From contig NZ_BAFT02000075.1 in the NCBI RefSeq assembly GCF_000308475.2, positions 1-64,000 on the forward strand: 64,000 nucleotides of DNA, in the 5' to 3' direction. A program made the translations under genes and the position numbers. Each line of letters begins with the position of its first letter. Positions within the stretch are counted from its first letter, which is position 1. The notes below the pieces were generated by a model. It ran no database searches, was not told the origin of the DNA, and saw nothing but the letters and a program-made list of their open reading frames with translations. Below are positions 1-10,111 of this stretch, one piece after another. The DNA comes from Nocardia brasiliensis NBRC 14402. Lineage in GTDB: Bacteria; Actinomycetota; Actinomycetes; Mycobacteriales; Mycobacteriaceae.

Positions 1-172
1 GGTCCTGGCGGTGTCCGGCGGGCACTCGGCGGCGTTCGAAGCGGTCTGCGACGCGATCGCCGAACAGGCCGGTGGCGAGCGTGCGGTCTGTCCGGGCATG
101 GGCCACCTGGTGCCGGACACGGGCGAGCCGTTCAACGCGCTGCTGGAGAAGTTCTTCGAACGCGCCGCGTAG
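1..172 (+). CDS. Alpha/beta hydrolase, C-terminal fragment
   Basis: The window opens inside a gene read in frame 2, leaving 56 codons and a TAG stop at 170-172. The fragment has the usual end of an alpha/beta-fold hydrolase: a beta strand followed by SGGHS, a helix, then PGMGHLVPD, whose His is the expected third member of the catalytic triad, and a final amphipathic helix. The nucleophile and acid lie outside the window, so substrate class cannot be judged. The next gene converges on it after 2 bp. Confidence 0.75.
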   Translation, partial: VLAVSGGHSAAFEAVCDAIAEQAGGERAVCPGMGHLVPDTGEPFNALLEKFFERAA

Positions 173-174
173 CG

Positions 175-726
175 CTAGCGGGTGCCGTGACCCGCGCAGG
201 CGGCGAGCGCGGTGTCCTTGGTGGCGTTGAACTTGTCGATGCTGGCGTTGAGCGTGTCGGTGTCCGCGCGCCGAGCCAGGGTGTCGGCGAGGGCGTTGGT
301 GTCGTCGCGGTAGGCGTGCAGCACATCCGCGATGGTCGACGGCACCTCCTTGGTCACTTTCTGGTCGACCGACCGCGCGCCGTCGTGCAGCGCGGTGACG
401 GCGATATCGGCCTTTCCGTTCGCCTCCGGATCGTTGCGGCCGCGGTCGTTGCTCAGCCCGATGTAATCGTTGAAGGCCTGGACCGAACGACCGTTGGCGG
501 CCAGGAAGGCATCGCAGGCCGACCCGGTCGCGCGTTCGATGGCAGCCGCCCTGGCCGAGGACGCCGCGATCGAGGAGGCCGTGACCTCCGAGGTGTATGC
601 GGCCAGATCGGTGCGGTTCACCTCGGCAGTGCCGGAGACCTGTTGTGAACAGGCGCCGATGATCAGTACGCCCGCCGCGGTCGCCGCGCCCGCGGCGAGC
701 AGTCCGGTCCGTTCGAGTCCGTGCAT
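175..726 (-). CDS. Putative lipoprotein, unknown function
   Basis: This is a 183-residue predicted lipoprotein. The N-terminus has a short charged stretch, a hydrophobic run and a lipobox IIGAC with the lipidated Cys at residue 26, followed by a Ser/Thr/Ala-rich helical region. The mature part is mostly predicted helix, with many Asp, Ala and Lys residues and no catalytic motif that I recognise. It ends within 3 bp of the convergent hydrolase stop. It probably sits on the outer face of the membrane; function unknown. Confidence 0.8.
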   Translation of the reverse strand: MHGLERTGLLAAGAATAAGVLIIGACSQQVSGTAEVNRTDLAAYTSEVTASSIAASSARAAAIERATGSACDAFLAANGRSVQAFNDYIGLSNDRGRNDPEANGKADIAVTALHDGARSVDQKVTKEVPSTIADVLHAYRDDTNALADTLARRADTDTLNASIDKFNATKDTALAACAGHGTR

Positions 727-902
727 GTCGGCCCCTTCCCTCGACAGATCCGGCCGGGCCGGTGCTGCCCGATGCCGGACCTATCGACGGTACGTCGCGA
801 CGGGTGGGGTCGTCACCTGCACAGACCCGGATAGATGAGCAATCGATACCTACGAGCCGAGCGCACCGGTCCGCGGAGGTCCCGGTGCGCTCGGCCCGGT
901 GG

Positions 903-1526
903 TCAGCGCTGGCCGAGCATGCCGCGCATGGTGTCGATCTCCGTGCGCTGGGCATCGATGATGCTGCGGGCCAGCGCCTTCGCGTCACCGTTCGTGCCGT
1001 CGGCGAGTTCGGTCTCGGCCATGGCGATCGCGCCGGTGTGATGCTCGATCATCATGGTCAGCCACTGCCGGTCGAAGTCGGGACCGGACGCGGCCTGCAG
1101 GGCGCTCATCTGCTCAGGGGTCATGATCCCCGGCATGTTGTGCCCGGAGTGTCCGCCGGTGTCCGGCGCGGGCTTGCCGAAGCTCTGCAGCAGCGTCGTG
1201 ATCTGCTGCATCTCCGGGGCCTGCGCCTGCTCTACGCCGGTGGCGAGAGCCTGCAACTGCGGATTTCGGCTGCGGCTCGGCACCAGCTGCGCCATCTCCA
1301 CCGCCTGTGCGTGATGCGGATACATCATCTGCAGGAAGGTGACATCGGCGTCGTTGAAGTCGGTGCGGGCGGCGGAGGCGCTGGACGACGCGGACGTGCT
1401 CGAACTGCCGTGATCCATGCCGGGCATGGTGTTCGAGTCGTCGTCGCCGCAGCCCGCGGCGAACAGCGCGGTGACGGTGGTGACCGCGGCGACGGCGGTC
1501 GTGATCCGGGTACGGCTGGTGAACAT
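903..1526 (-). CDS. DUF305 family lipoprotein
   Basis: This 207-residue protein belongs to the DUF305 family, ferritin-like four-helix proteins often found in metal (copper) contexts. It has a lipoprotein signal with Cys26 in LFAAGC, then a Met/His-rich patch (MPGMDHG, about 34-40), and the two diagnostic His-His motifs YPHHAQAVEM (about 69-78) and IEHHTGAIAM (about 160-169). A second Met/His segment (GGHSGHNMPG) lies between the halves. It lies upstream of, and in the same direction as no close partner, but a DUF6153 gene follows on the same strand at 1610. A metal-handling role is inferred from family context only. Confidence 0.9.
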   Translation of the reverse strand: MFTSRTRITTAVAAVTTVTALFAAGCGDDDSNTMPGMDHGSSSTSASSSASAARTDFNDADVTFLQMMYPHHAQAVEMAQLVPSRSRNPQLQALATGVEQAQAPEMQQITTLLQSFGKPAPDTGGHSGHNMPGIMTPEQMSALQAASGPDFDRQWLTMMIEHHTGAIAMAETELADGTNGDAKALARSIIDAQRTEIDTMRGMLGQR

Positions 1527-1609
1527 GGTTGTGCTCCTTGCGTATTGCGAATGACTGGGTTTCGGGCACGACGAAGCGACGACCGTTCGAGCGGTCGCCG
1601 AACCGTCTG

Positions 1610-2194
1610 TCAGATCCGCAGAATCGACAATTCGGCCAGGGAGAGCACGGTCCAGGGTGGTGCGCGTTCGCGCCGGGGCCGCCGGTGGCGTAGCGGGGCG
1701 GCGGCGGTGCCGGGCCGGTCGACGGCCAGGCGGTAGAGCACGACCAGAGCCAGCAGCAAAGTGACGGCAGCCAGGATGAACACGCAGCCGTGCATCGCGC
1801 CGTGGGTGCCGGAGCAGCCCGCGCCCCCGCAGTCCGGTCCGCTCACGCCGTGCTCGCCGTCGGCCGTGGCACGGGCCGGTGCCGCTGGTATCGAGTCGCC
1901 GTGTCCGGCCGGCCGGAGCGTGGCCACCGCGGCACCGATGACCGGGTCGGCAGCGTGCTCGCTATCGGGCATCGCGGCCGCCTGGACAGCGATGACCGGG
2001 TCGGCAGCGTGCTCGCTATCGGACATTGCGGCCGCCTGGACAGCGCGCGCGGTGTGGTCCGTGGACTGGGCATGTCCATGGGCGGGCAGGGCGAAAACCA
2101 CCGTGTGCATGGCGACGATCCCGGCCAGGAGCACCAGCGCCCGCAGCGCCCGGGCGAGCCCGGGTGCGGGGAGCGGTAGGCGCAGTTCGACCAC
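1610..2194 (-). CDS. DUF6153-like membrane protein
   Basis: The 194-residue product starts at a GTG. It has an N-terminal membrane segment (about 15-38), a His-rich extracytoplasmic loop and a second membrane segment (about 137-157). The tail PPWTVLSLAELSILRI is typical, to my knowledge, of DUF6153 proteins that accompany DUF305 genes in actinobacteria. The loop contains a tandem duplication: an 18-residue unit around AAAMSDSEHAADPVI and AAAMPDSEHAADPVI, encoded by two 54-bp repeats. Loop His, Met and Asp residues suit metal binding, but that is inference. Confidence 0.75.
   Translation of the reverse strand: MVELRLPLPAPGLARALRALVLLAGIVAMHTVVFALPAHGHAQSTDHTARAVQAAAMSDSEHAADPVIAVQAAAMPDSEHAADPVIGAAVATLRPAGHGDSIPAAPARATADGEHGVSGPDCGGAGCSGTHGAMHGCVFILAAVTLLLALVVLYRLAVDRPGTAAAPLRHRRPRRERAPPWTVLSLAELSILRI
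1937..2044. repeat. 54-bp tandem duplication in the DUF6153-like gene
   Basis: Two adjacent 54-bp copies (1937-1990 and 1991-2044) differ at only two positions. They keep the reading frame and duplicate an 18-residue His/Asp-containing loop segment, so this looks like a recent in-frame expansion. Confidence 0.9.
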
Positions 2195-2248
2195 GCGGCC
2201 AGTGTAATGACGGCTCGGCGGCCCCTCCGCGATACCCCCTGGCGGTAC

Positions 2249-2833
2249 CTACTGCTTCGGGGTGGCGATGTCGATGACCAGGCGCGTCGGATTGTTCAGC
2301 GTGCTGACGGAGAATCCGGGCCGATCGGCCTCGACGCCGATGAACGACTGCGTGGTCCCCTCGAACACGAGGGTCCGGTAGACGCCCGCGACGCCGGGAG
2401 CGCTCGGGTCGCGCGCCGGATCGGGGCCCGCGTACGGCGTGACGGCACTGTCGAACGGATACGCCGAACCGAGGATCTGCACCTCGAGGATGGAGGTGCC
2501 GGCGACGTCGACCGTCTTGCCGCTGCCGTCCTGCACGGCCCGGTCGGTGTACTGCACGATCCAACCCGGCGTGCCCTTGCCGCCGAGGTCGTAGACCACC
2601 CGGTCGAAGCCGGGCTGGTGCCCGATCCGGATGTTGGTCACCGTGAGGCCCGCGTCGCCGGAGGCGGTGCCGCGCTTGGGTAGTGCGTCGCGGGTGACCG
2701 GCGGCGCCTCGGCGAGGGTGCCGGTGGTCGAGGAACTCGCGGCAGGGGTGCTCGCGGTGGATCCGTCGTCGCTGCCGCAGCCCGCGAGCAGCGCGGCCAT
2801 CGCGACGACCGTGCACACCGTCCTGTTACGCAT
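2249..2833 (-). CDS. AMIN-like domain lipoprotein
   Basis: I place the start at the ATG at 2831-2833, because the 194-residue product then begins with a clean lipoprotein signal and lipobox LLAGC (Cys19). A longer in-frame ORF to 2929 adds only Arg-rich sequence. After a Ser/Thr/Pro linker (about 25-60) the domain runs from GLTVTNIRIGHQPGFDRVVYDL to the C-terminal TRLVIDIATPKQ. Those two edges, FDRVVYDL and RLVIDI, are typical of AMIN-like beta domains of actinobacterial lipoproteins. A cell-surface binding role is likely; the ligand is unknown. Confidence 0.8.
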   Translation of the reverse strand: MRNRTVCTVVAMAALLAGCGSDDGSTASTPAASSSTTGTLAEAPPVTRDALPKRGTASGDAGLTVTNIRIGHQPGFDRVVYDLGGKGTPGWIVQYTDRAVQDGSGKTVDVAGTSILEVQILGSAYPFDSAVTPYAGPDPARDPSAPGVAGVYRTLVFEGTTQSFIGVEADRPGFSVSTLNNPTRLVIDIATPKQ

Positions 2834-2997
2834 GTGGCTGATGGTAAACGCTGACCGCGGCGATGCGCGGGATTTGCGGGTTTCTCGATGTTTGCCATCG
2901 ATCGGCCGGGTCGCTGAACCGGCGCTCACCCTGCCCCGTTGTTGTCGATGACCGGGCGCGAACCGCGCCCTGGCGATCGCTGCGGAGGGTACGAAAA

Positions 2998-3603
2998 ATG
3001 TTGTCGATCAAGCGCTTCCAACCAGTAGTCGGGCCATTCGCCGCTGCCTCGGTGCTTCTCGCCGGTTTGCTGAGTGCGTGCGGTAGCCCCGCGCCGGAGC
3101 GACCCGCGACCGCCGCGGTACCACCCGTGGCCGTGTCGGCCGCCGCGCAGGCGCCCGCGGCGGCGTCGCAGAGCGAGTCGCCCGCCAAGACGCAGGATTG
3201 GTTGCAGATCTACCGTGGCACTGCCCCGACCGGCGCAAATGCCGTACAGCTCGCGGTCGCCGACAATGCTGCTGTCGGACAGCATGTTACGGCTACCGGA
3301 CGTGCGGTGTACCGATTCGACAAGGACACCGCCCAGCCGCCCGCCGCGAACTGCGCGGGTGACTGCGCGGCGAAATGGCCGCCGGTGCTCGCCCAGCGTG
3401 GCCAAGCGGTTTACGTCACAGGCGTGGATCCGCAACTCCTCGGTTTCGTCGAACGTGCCGATGGCGCATGCCAAGTCACGATCGCGGGCTGGCCGGTCTA
3501 TTTCTTCGCCGCCGACGCGAAACCCGGCGACCTGCTCGGGCAAGGTGTCGGTGGGGTGTGGCACGCGGTAACCCCTATCGGCGGCAAAGTAGGGGCCAAC
3601 TGA
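2998..3603 (+). CDS. Secreted-repeat (COG4315-type) lipoprotein
   Basis: This 201-residue lipoprotein has its lipobox Cys at residue 28 (LLSAC) and an Ala/Pro-rich linker to about residue 65. The mature part holds two copies of the short repeat seen in COG4315/Lipoprotein_15 proteins. The first includes YRFDKDT followed by CAGDCAAKWPPV (two Cys), and the second ends in WPVYFFAADAKPGDLLGQGV. The start ATG is preceded by GGAGG. A longer upstream ORF extension is Arg-rich and lacks a signal, so it was rejected. Electron-transfer or haem-type roles are proposed for some relatives; none is evident here. Confidence 0.85.
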   Translation: MLSIKRFQPVVGPFAAASVLLAGLLSACGSPAPERPATAAVPPVAVSAAAQAPAAASQSESPAKTQDWLQIYRGTAPTGANAVQLAVADNAAVGQHVTATGRAVYRFDKDTAQPPAANCAGDCAAKWPPVLAQRGQAVYVTGVDPQLLGFVERADGACQVTIAGWPVYFFAADAKPGDLLGQGVGGVWHAVTPIGGKVGAN

Positions 3604-3722
3604 GCTGAATAAGCTGCGCTGCTGGGCATTTCGCCCGACGCGCAGGACGCCACGCCACGCGGAACCGGCGAATTGCCGGGGGCCGATGTGACGTCAGGGC
3701 AACGATCTAGCACACTTGAGGC

Positions 3723-4874
3723 GTGACAGATGTCGAGGAGGTACTCAGCCGGCTGCGGCGGTATCCGGATGTGGAGGCACTAAACCTCTACGCCGTGGAT
3801 GCCGCCGATCGGCTGATCCTCGACGTCGCTGCCGAGGCGCTGACCGCTGACGGTAGCGGAAAGATAGCTATCCTCGGCGACGCGTACGGCGCGCTGACCA
3901 TCGGCGCCATCGCGGCGCACGACCTGCGCGATGTCCGGGTGCATCAGGATCTGCTCACCGGCGAACTGGCGCTGGCCAACAACGCCCGCGCCCTGGGATT
4001 CGCCGACCGCTACACCGCGCACCCGCTCGGCGCCGGGCTGCTCGACGGTGTGCGCGTGGTCCTGCTGCGACTGCCGCGGGCGCTGGCCGGGCTGGCCGAG
4101 GTCGCCGACGCCATCGCGCGCTACGCCGACCCGGACGTGGTGGTCTTCGCGGGCGGGCGGGACAAGTATCTGACCAAGTCGATGAACGATGTTCTGGCGC
4201 AATCCTTTTCCGAGGTGCGGGCCAGCCGGGGCCGGCAGAAGTCGCGGACGCTGCTGGTCACGGGGCCGAAACCGGTGGGCAGCCCGCCGTTTCCGGTGCG
4301 CGACCGGCTCGACGACCTCGACATCGACGTGGTGGCGCACGGTGCGGCCTTCTCCGGCGCGCGCCTGGACATCGGCACGCGATTCCTGCTGCAACACCTG
4401 AAATGGATGAAACCCGATGCCCGCGAGGCGATCGACCTGGGGTGCGGCACCGGGATACTGGCCGTCGCGCTGGCGAAGGCGCGTCCCGGCATCAAGGTGG
4501 TCGGCACCGATCAATCGGCCGCGGCGGTGGCCTCGGCCCGGGCGACGGTGGCCGTCAACGAGGTCGCCGACCGGGTGACCGTGGTGCGCGACGACGCCAT
4601 GTCCTCGGCCGCCGCCAACAGCGCGGACCTCGTGCTGTGCAACCCGCCCTTCCACGTCGGCGCCGCCGTGCACACCGGGTCGGCGATCAAGATGTTCGCC
4701 GAGACCGGCCGCGTGCTGCGGCCCGGCGGCGAGCTGTGGACGGTGTTCAACTCCCATCTGAACTATCGCGGGGTGATCGAGCGGATGGTCGGCCACACCG
4801 ATGTGATCGGTCGCAACCGCAAATTCACGGTCACTCGGTCCGTGCGTGGTTTACACGACGCGCAGCAGCGGTAG
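3723..4874 (+). CDS. RsmC/RlmG-type 16S/23S rRNA guanine-N2 methyltransferase
   Basis: The 383-residue protein starts at GTG. It has an N-terminal MTS-like non-catalytic half (about 1-200) and a C-terminal Rossmann methyltransferase domain. SAM motif I is IDLGCGTGIL (about 237-246), and the catalytic motif is NPPF (307-310), diagnostic for N-methylation of an exocyclic amino group. This two-half architecture matches RsmC/RlmG rRNA (guanine-N2)-methyltransferases; which rRNA base is modified cannot be told from sequence. It is a single gene followed by a short hairpin at 4900. Confidence 0.85.
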   Translation: MTDVEEVLSRLRRYPDVEALNLYAVDAADRLILDVAAEALTADGSGKIAILGDAYGALTIGAIAAHDLRDVRVHQDLLTGELALANNARALGFADRYTAHPLGAGLLDGVRVVLLRLPRALAGLAEVADAIARYADPDVVVFAGGRDKYLTKSMNDVLAQSFSEVRASRGRQKSRTLLVTGPKPVGSPPFPVRDRLDDLDIDVVAHGAAFSGARLDIGTRFLLQHLKWMKPDAREAIDLGCGTGILAVALAKARPGIKVVGTDQSAAAVASARATVAVNEVADRVTVVRDDAMSSAAANSADLVLCNPPFHVGAAVHTGSAIKMFAETGRVLRPGGELWTVFNSHLNYRGVIERMVGHTDVIGRNRKFTVTRSVRGLHDAQQR

Positions 4875-4899
4875 AGTCCGAATTGTCCGCCTAGGTGCT

Positions 4900-4925
4900 G
4901 TTCCCGGGAAAACGCTTCCGGGAAC
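4900..4925 (+). terminator. Hairpin after the methyltransferase gene
   Basis: Perfect 8-bp arms GTTCCCGG and CCGGGAAC enclose a 10-nt loop, 26 bp after the stop codon. There is no T tract, so it may be a weak terminator or part of the 5' leader of the next gene. Confidence 0.45.
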
Positions 4926-5013
4926 TAGAACCAGGCAGTGAACGTTGGACCAAGCAGTTGGATGATCGAGCGAAAACTCGGCGAACAGCGGCAACGACCA
5001 GAAAGGGACGCAC

Positions 5014-5877
5014 GTGCGTACCACGAGCAATCCGGTTTTCAGAAACCTGCCTCGGCAAGAGGGCGGTGGCTACGCCAACTTCGGGTCGGGCGTCGCCGGC
5101 GCGGGACAGATGGGCCAGCAGTTCGGTAACCAATACGGACAGCAGTACCAGCAGCCGCAGCCCTATCAGCAGGCGCCCGCGGGCACCCGCGCGATGACCA
5201 TCGACGACGTGGTCACCAAGACCGCCATCACGCTGGGCGTGCTCGCCCTGTCGGCGATCGTCTCCTACGGCCTCACCAACGCGAACACCTCGCTGGCCCC
5301 GCTGTTCGTCATCGGCGGCGGCCTGATCGGCCTGGTGCTGGTGCTGATCGCGTCGTTCGCGAACAAGATGGACAACCCGGTCCTCGTGCTCTCGTACGCG
5401 GTGTTCGAGGGCCTGTTCGTCGGTGCGCTGTCGTTCATGTTCACCAACGTCGAGTTCGGCGGCGTCGGCGGTAGCGCGCTCATCGCGCAGGCGGTGCTCG
5501 GCACCTTCGGCGTCTTCGCGGGCATGCTGGTGGTCTACAAGACCGGTGCGATCCGGGTGACCCCGCGCTTCACCAGGATGATCGTCGGCGCGATGATCGG
5601 TGTGCTGGTGCTCGCGCTCGGCAACCTGGTCGCCAGCTTCTTCATCTCCGGCGGCCTCGGCCTGCGTGACGGCGGCCCGCTCGCCATCGTCTTCAGCCTG
5701 GTCGTCATCGCGATCGCGGCGTTCAGCTTCCTGCTCGACTTCGACGCCGCCGACCAGCTCATCCGCGCCCAGGCGCCGGAGAAGGCCGCTTGGGGCGTCG
5801 CCCTCGGCCTGACGGTCACCCTGGTCTGGCTCTACGTCGAGATCCTGCGGCTGCTGAGCTACTTCCAGCGCGACTGA
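5014..5877 (+). CDS. Bax inhibitor-1/YccA family membrane protein (Rv1072-like)
   Basis: The 287-residue product begins MRTTSNPVFRNL at a GTG with an AGAAAGG ribosome site. A Gln/Gly/Tyr-rich cytoplasmic stretch (about 28-60) precedes roughly seven membrane helices from about residue 70 to 280. The helices, the Asp-containing C-terminal segment (LLDFDAADQLI) and overall size match the actinobacterial YccA/BI-1 branch, related to pH-sensitive calcium leak channels such as YetJ. The neighbouring thiolase gene on the opposite strand matches the M. tuberculosis Rv1072-Rv1074c layout. A strong bidirectional terminator follows. Confidence 0.85.
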   Translation: MRTTSNPVFRNLPRQEGGGYANFGSGVAGAGQMGQQFGNQYGQQYQQPQPYQQAPAGTRAMTIDDVVTKTAITLGVLALSAIVSYGLTNANTSLAPLFVIGGGLIGLVLVLIASFANKMDNPVLVLSYAVFEGLFVGALSFMFTNVEFGGVGGSALIAQAVLGTFGVFAGMLVVYKTGAIRVTPRFTRMIVGAMIGVLVLALGNLVASFFISGGLGLRDGGPLAIVFSLVVIAIAAFSFLLDFDAADQLIRAQAPEKAAWGVALGLTVTLVWLYVEILRLLSYFQRD

Positions 5878-5893
5878 TAACCCGGACACAAAG

Positions 5894-5928
5894 AAAAGAC
5901 CCCCGGTCCGTTGGGCCGGGGGTCTTTT
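5894..5928. terminator. Bidirectional terminator between YccA-like gene and thiolase
   Basis: A long inverted repeat (AAAAGACCCCC ... GGGGGTCTTTT) lies between the two convergent genes and ends in T runs on both strands. Confidence 0.9.
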
Positions 5929-5935
5929 CGTTCGA

Positions 5936-7156
5936 TCAGCTCAGGCGCTCGATGACCATCGCCATGCCCTGGCCGCCGCCGACGCACATGGTTTCCAGAC
6001 CGAACTGCTTGTCGTAGGTCTGCAGGTTGTTGAGCAGCGTGGTGGTGATGCGGGCGCCGGTCATGCCGAACGGGTGGCCGAGCGCGATCGCGCCGCCGGA
6101 GACGTTCAGCTTGTCCTCGTCGATCTTCAGCTCGCGTGCCGAGCCGAGCACCTGTACCGCGAACGCCTCGTTGATCTCGACCAGGTCGATGTCGTCGATC
6201 GACTTGCCCGCCAAGGCGAGTGCGCGCTTGCACGCCTCGATCGGGCCGAGACCCATGATCTCGGGCGAGAGGCCGGAGACGCCGGTGGAGACGATGCGGG
6301 CCAGCGGGGTCAGGCCCAGTTCCTTGGCCTTGGTATCGCTCATGATGACCAGCGCGGCGGCGCCGTCGTTGAGCGGACAGCAGTTACCGGCGGTGACCGT
6401 GCCGTCCGGGCGGAAGACCGGCTTCAGCTGGCTGACCGCCTCGTAGGTGACGCCCGCGCGCGGGCCGTCGTCCTTCGACACCACGGTGCCGTCGGGCAGC
6501 GTGATCGGGGTGATCTCGCGCTCGAAGAAGCCGTTCTTGATCGCCTCCTCGGCCCGGTTCTGCGACCGCACGCCCCAGCGGTCCTGCTCCTCGCGGGTGA
6601 TACCGGTGAAGCTGGCGACGTTCTCCGCGGTCTGGCCCATCGCGATGTAGGCGTCCGGGATCAGGCCGTCCTGGCGCGGGTCGTGCCACGCGCCCGCGCC
6701 GCCCTCGGCGGTCTTCGCGGTGCGCGCCTGCGCCTCGGCGAACAGCTCGTTCTGCGTGTTCGGCCAGCTGTCGGCGGAACCGTTCTTGTACCGGGACACG
6801 GTCTCGACGCCCGCGGAGATGAACACGTCGCCCTCGCCCGCCTTGATGGCGTGGAAGGCCATCCGGGTGGACTGCAGCGACGACGCGCAGTAGCGGTGCA
6901 CGGTGGTGCCCGGCACCAGGTCGTAACCCAGCTGCACGGCGACGATGCGGGCGATGTTGAAACCGGACTCGCCACCCGGCGAACCGCAGCCGAGAATCAG
7001 GTCATCGATCTGGTTGGGGTCCAGAGCGGGCACCTTGTCGAGTGCCGCGCGGACGATCTGGGTGGTCAGGTCGTCGGGCCGCATGTCGACCAGCGATCCC
7101 TTGGCCGCCCGGCCGATCGGGGAACGGGCAGTCGAGACGATGACAGCCTCAGGCAT
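5936..7156 (-). CDS. fadA3: Acetyl-CoA acyltransferase (thiolase), FadA3-like
   Basis: This 406-residue thiolase catalyses CoA-dependent cleavage or condensation of 3-ketoacyl-CoA in fatty acid metabolism. The nucleophilic Cys90 lies in HRYCASSLQS. The other catalytic motifs are near the C-terminus: GGAIALGHPFGMTGAR (about 352-367) and CVGGGQGMA (about 391-399), with the second Cys. Length and motifs fit the degradative thiolase class I/II family. The symbol is by synteny: it sits between Rv1072- and Rv1075c-like genes, as Rv1074c does. Chain-length preference is not deducible. Confidence 0.85.
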   Translation of the reverse strand: MPEAVIVSTARSPIGRAAKGSLVDMRPDDLTTQIVRAALDKVPALDPNQIDDLILGCGSPGGESGFNIARIVAVQLGYDLVPGTTVHRYCASSLQSTRMAFHAIKAGEGDVFISAGVETVSRYKNGSADSWPNTQNELFAEAQARTAKTAEGGAGAWHDPRQDGLIPDAYIAMGQTAENVASFTGITREEQDRWGVRSQNRAEEAIKNGFFEREITPITLPDGTVVSKDDGPRAGVTYEAVSQLKPVFRPDGTVTAGNCCPLNDGAAALVIMSDTKAKELGLTPLARIVSTGVSGLSPEIMGLGPIEACKRALALAGKSIDDIDLVEINEAFAVQVLGSARELKIDEDKLNVSGGAIALGHPFGMTGARITTTLLNNLQTYDKQFGLETMCVGGGQGMAMVIERLS

Positions 7157-7196
7157 GAGGACTCCTTTGTCGGAGGGTACGAGCGAGCCCGCTTTG

Positions 7197-8111
7197 TTAC
7201 TCGCGGGTTCTTACCGAATCTACGTCGCGCCCCAGGGCACGAGCACCCGGGGTCGGCTCGCCGAGCACCTCGAGCAGGACCGGAAGCAACTGTGCCGCGG
7301 CCAGTTCGTAGCCCGCCGCCGACGGATGGAAACCGTCCTCGGCGAACAGCAATTCGGGTTGGGCCCGGAATTCCGGTGCGAGCAGATAGCCCATCGGCAC
7401 CGGGACGCCGCCCGCGACGGTGGTGGCCACGGTCTGCGCACGGGCCAGGCGCAGACTCCAGTTGTGCACCACCGTGCGCAGCGGCTGCGGAATCGCGGTC
7501 ACGGTACCGAGATTCGGGCAGGTGCCGACCACCACCACGGCATCGGCGCGGCTCAGCCGGGCGACCGCCGCGGCCAGCCGACGCGCGGAGGCCCGGACGG
7601 AGTGCTTCTTCGTGATGTCGTTGGCGCCGATGAGGATGACCGCCGCGTCCGGCGGGGGGCCCGCCACGAACATCGCATCCACCTGACCGGACAGGCCCTT
7701 GGAGGTGGCGCCCGAGATCGCCTTGGTGCTCAATCGGATTCGCTGCTGTGTGGCCTGGGCGAGCCCGCGGGCCAGCCGCACCCCGGGGACCTCGTCGGCG
7801 ACCCGGCAGCCGACACCGGCCGCGGTGGAATCGCCGAAGATCATCAGGTGCAGGTCGGCCTGTCTGCCCGCGCGCCAGGGTTCCGGTGCCAGGCAGCCCG
7901 CGGTGTAGATGCCGTCCGCCTCAGGCGGTTTCGAGGTGTCGCGCCCGATCACGCCGCGCGCGGTACCCGCCTGCGCGGTCAGCAGTCGATAGGTGGCCCA
8001 CCACGCGGTGCCTGCGCCGGAACCGGCCAGCACGGTCGCGGCACCGGTCACCGCTGCGGTCCGCCAGCCGACCCGTGGTGCGTTCACAGAAGTTAAAGAT
8101 ACCGACTTCAC
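7197..8111 (-). CDS. SGNH/GDSL hydrolase (Rv1075c-like)
   Basis: The 304-residue protein has an N-terminal hydrophobic segment (about 17-42), so it is exported or anchored. The SGNH esterase blocks are present: GDSTAAG with the nucleophilic Ser (about 92-98), GANDI with the block III Asn (about 162-166), and DGFHPS with the catalytic Asp-His (about 266-271). Its GTG start overlaps the stop of the upstream secreted-protein gene (GTGA), indicating translational coupling. It matches Rv1075c in position and type; the substrate is probably an acyl ester. Confidence 0.9.
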   Translation of the reverse strand: MKSVSLTSVNAPRVGWRTAAVTGAATVLAGSGAGTAWWATYRLLTAQAGTARGVIGRDTSKPPEADGIYTAGCLAPEPWRAGRQADLHLMIFGDSTAAGVGCRVADEVPGVRLARGLAQATQQRIRLSTKAISGATSKGLSGQVDAMFVAGPPPDAAVILIGANDITKKHSVRASARRLAAAVARLSRADAVVVVGTCPNLGTVTAIPQPLRTVVHNWSLRLARAQTVATTVAGGVPVPMGYLLAPEFRAQPELLFAEDGFHPSAAGYELAAAQLLPVLLEVLGEPTPGARALGRDVDSVRTRE

Positions 8112-8587
8112 GCAGGCGGGGCAGGGGGAGCGGGCACGTCGAACGTGCCGCGCGCAGGGATGCTCGCGGCGTCGGTGGAGACGGTCACCTCGATGCGGCC
8201 GGGGCCGGTGTCCTGGAACAGCGCGTACTGGATGCTGCCGTACATGCTGGTCACCACGGTGTCTTCGTACCGGCCCGCCGCGCCGGTGGTGGTGTTGCGC
8301 CAGTCGACCATGGTGCGCACCTCGCAGACCGGGGCGAACGGGTAGTCACCGGACCCGACGCCGGCCAGCGGCAGCGCCTGGATGTTCAGGATGGCGCGGC
8401 CGGGCCAGGCCGGGTTCACCTCGGCCCAGGTGCGGATGCTGGTCCAGCAGAGACCGCCGTGCGCGAGCGTCGGCACCTGCGGGAACTCGGTGGTCACTGC
8501 GTTGGCGGGTGCACCGGGTCCGACCAGCGCGGCGAGTGCCGCTCCGGCCAGCACGACACCGGCACGAGCGATGTTCGGCTGCCTCAT
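8108..8587 (-). CDS. Secreted protein of unknown function
   Basis: The 159-residue product starts with a clear Sec signal peptide, with a cut expected after PANA at about residue 30. The mature chain of about 130 residues contains two Cys (CWTS and CEVR) and ends in a Pro-rich tail. It has predicted beta structure and no enzyme motif. The stop codon overlaps the start of the SGNH hydrolase, so the two are probably co-transcribed. It occupies the place where M. tuberculosis has lipU, but is unrelated to it. Confidence 0.8.
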   Translation of the reverse strand: MRQPNIARAGVVLAGAALAALVGPGAPANAVTTEFPQVPTLAHGGLCWTSIRTWAEVNPAWPGRAILNIQALPLAGVGSGDYPFAPVCEVRTMVDWRNTTTGAAGRYEDTVVTSMYGSIQYALFQDTGPGRIEVTVSTDAASIPARGTFDVPAPPAPPA

Positions 8588-8695
8588 GTGGGGGATCCTA
8601 AAGGCGGGCGTACCGGTTTCCCGGTTTGTCGCGCGGTAGGGGTTCCGCGTGGCGTGCGCGAACTCACACTCCGGGCATCTGGAACGATGGGGGTC

Positions 8696-10072
<1,377 letters not shown>

Positions 10073-10078
10073 TCGTGC

Positions 10079-10111
10079 GCGCACCCCTGCCCGGATGGCG
10101 CAGGGGTGCGC
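10079..10111. terminator. Bidirectional terminator after cbs
   Basis: Perfect 12-bp arms (GCGCACCCCTGC and its complement) with a 9-nt loop sit between the convergent cbs and DUF72 genes. Confidence 0.75.
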
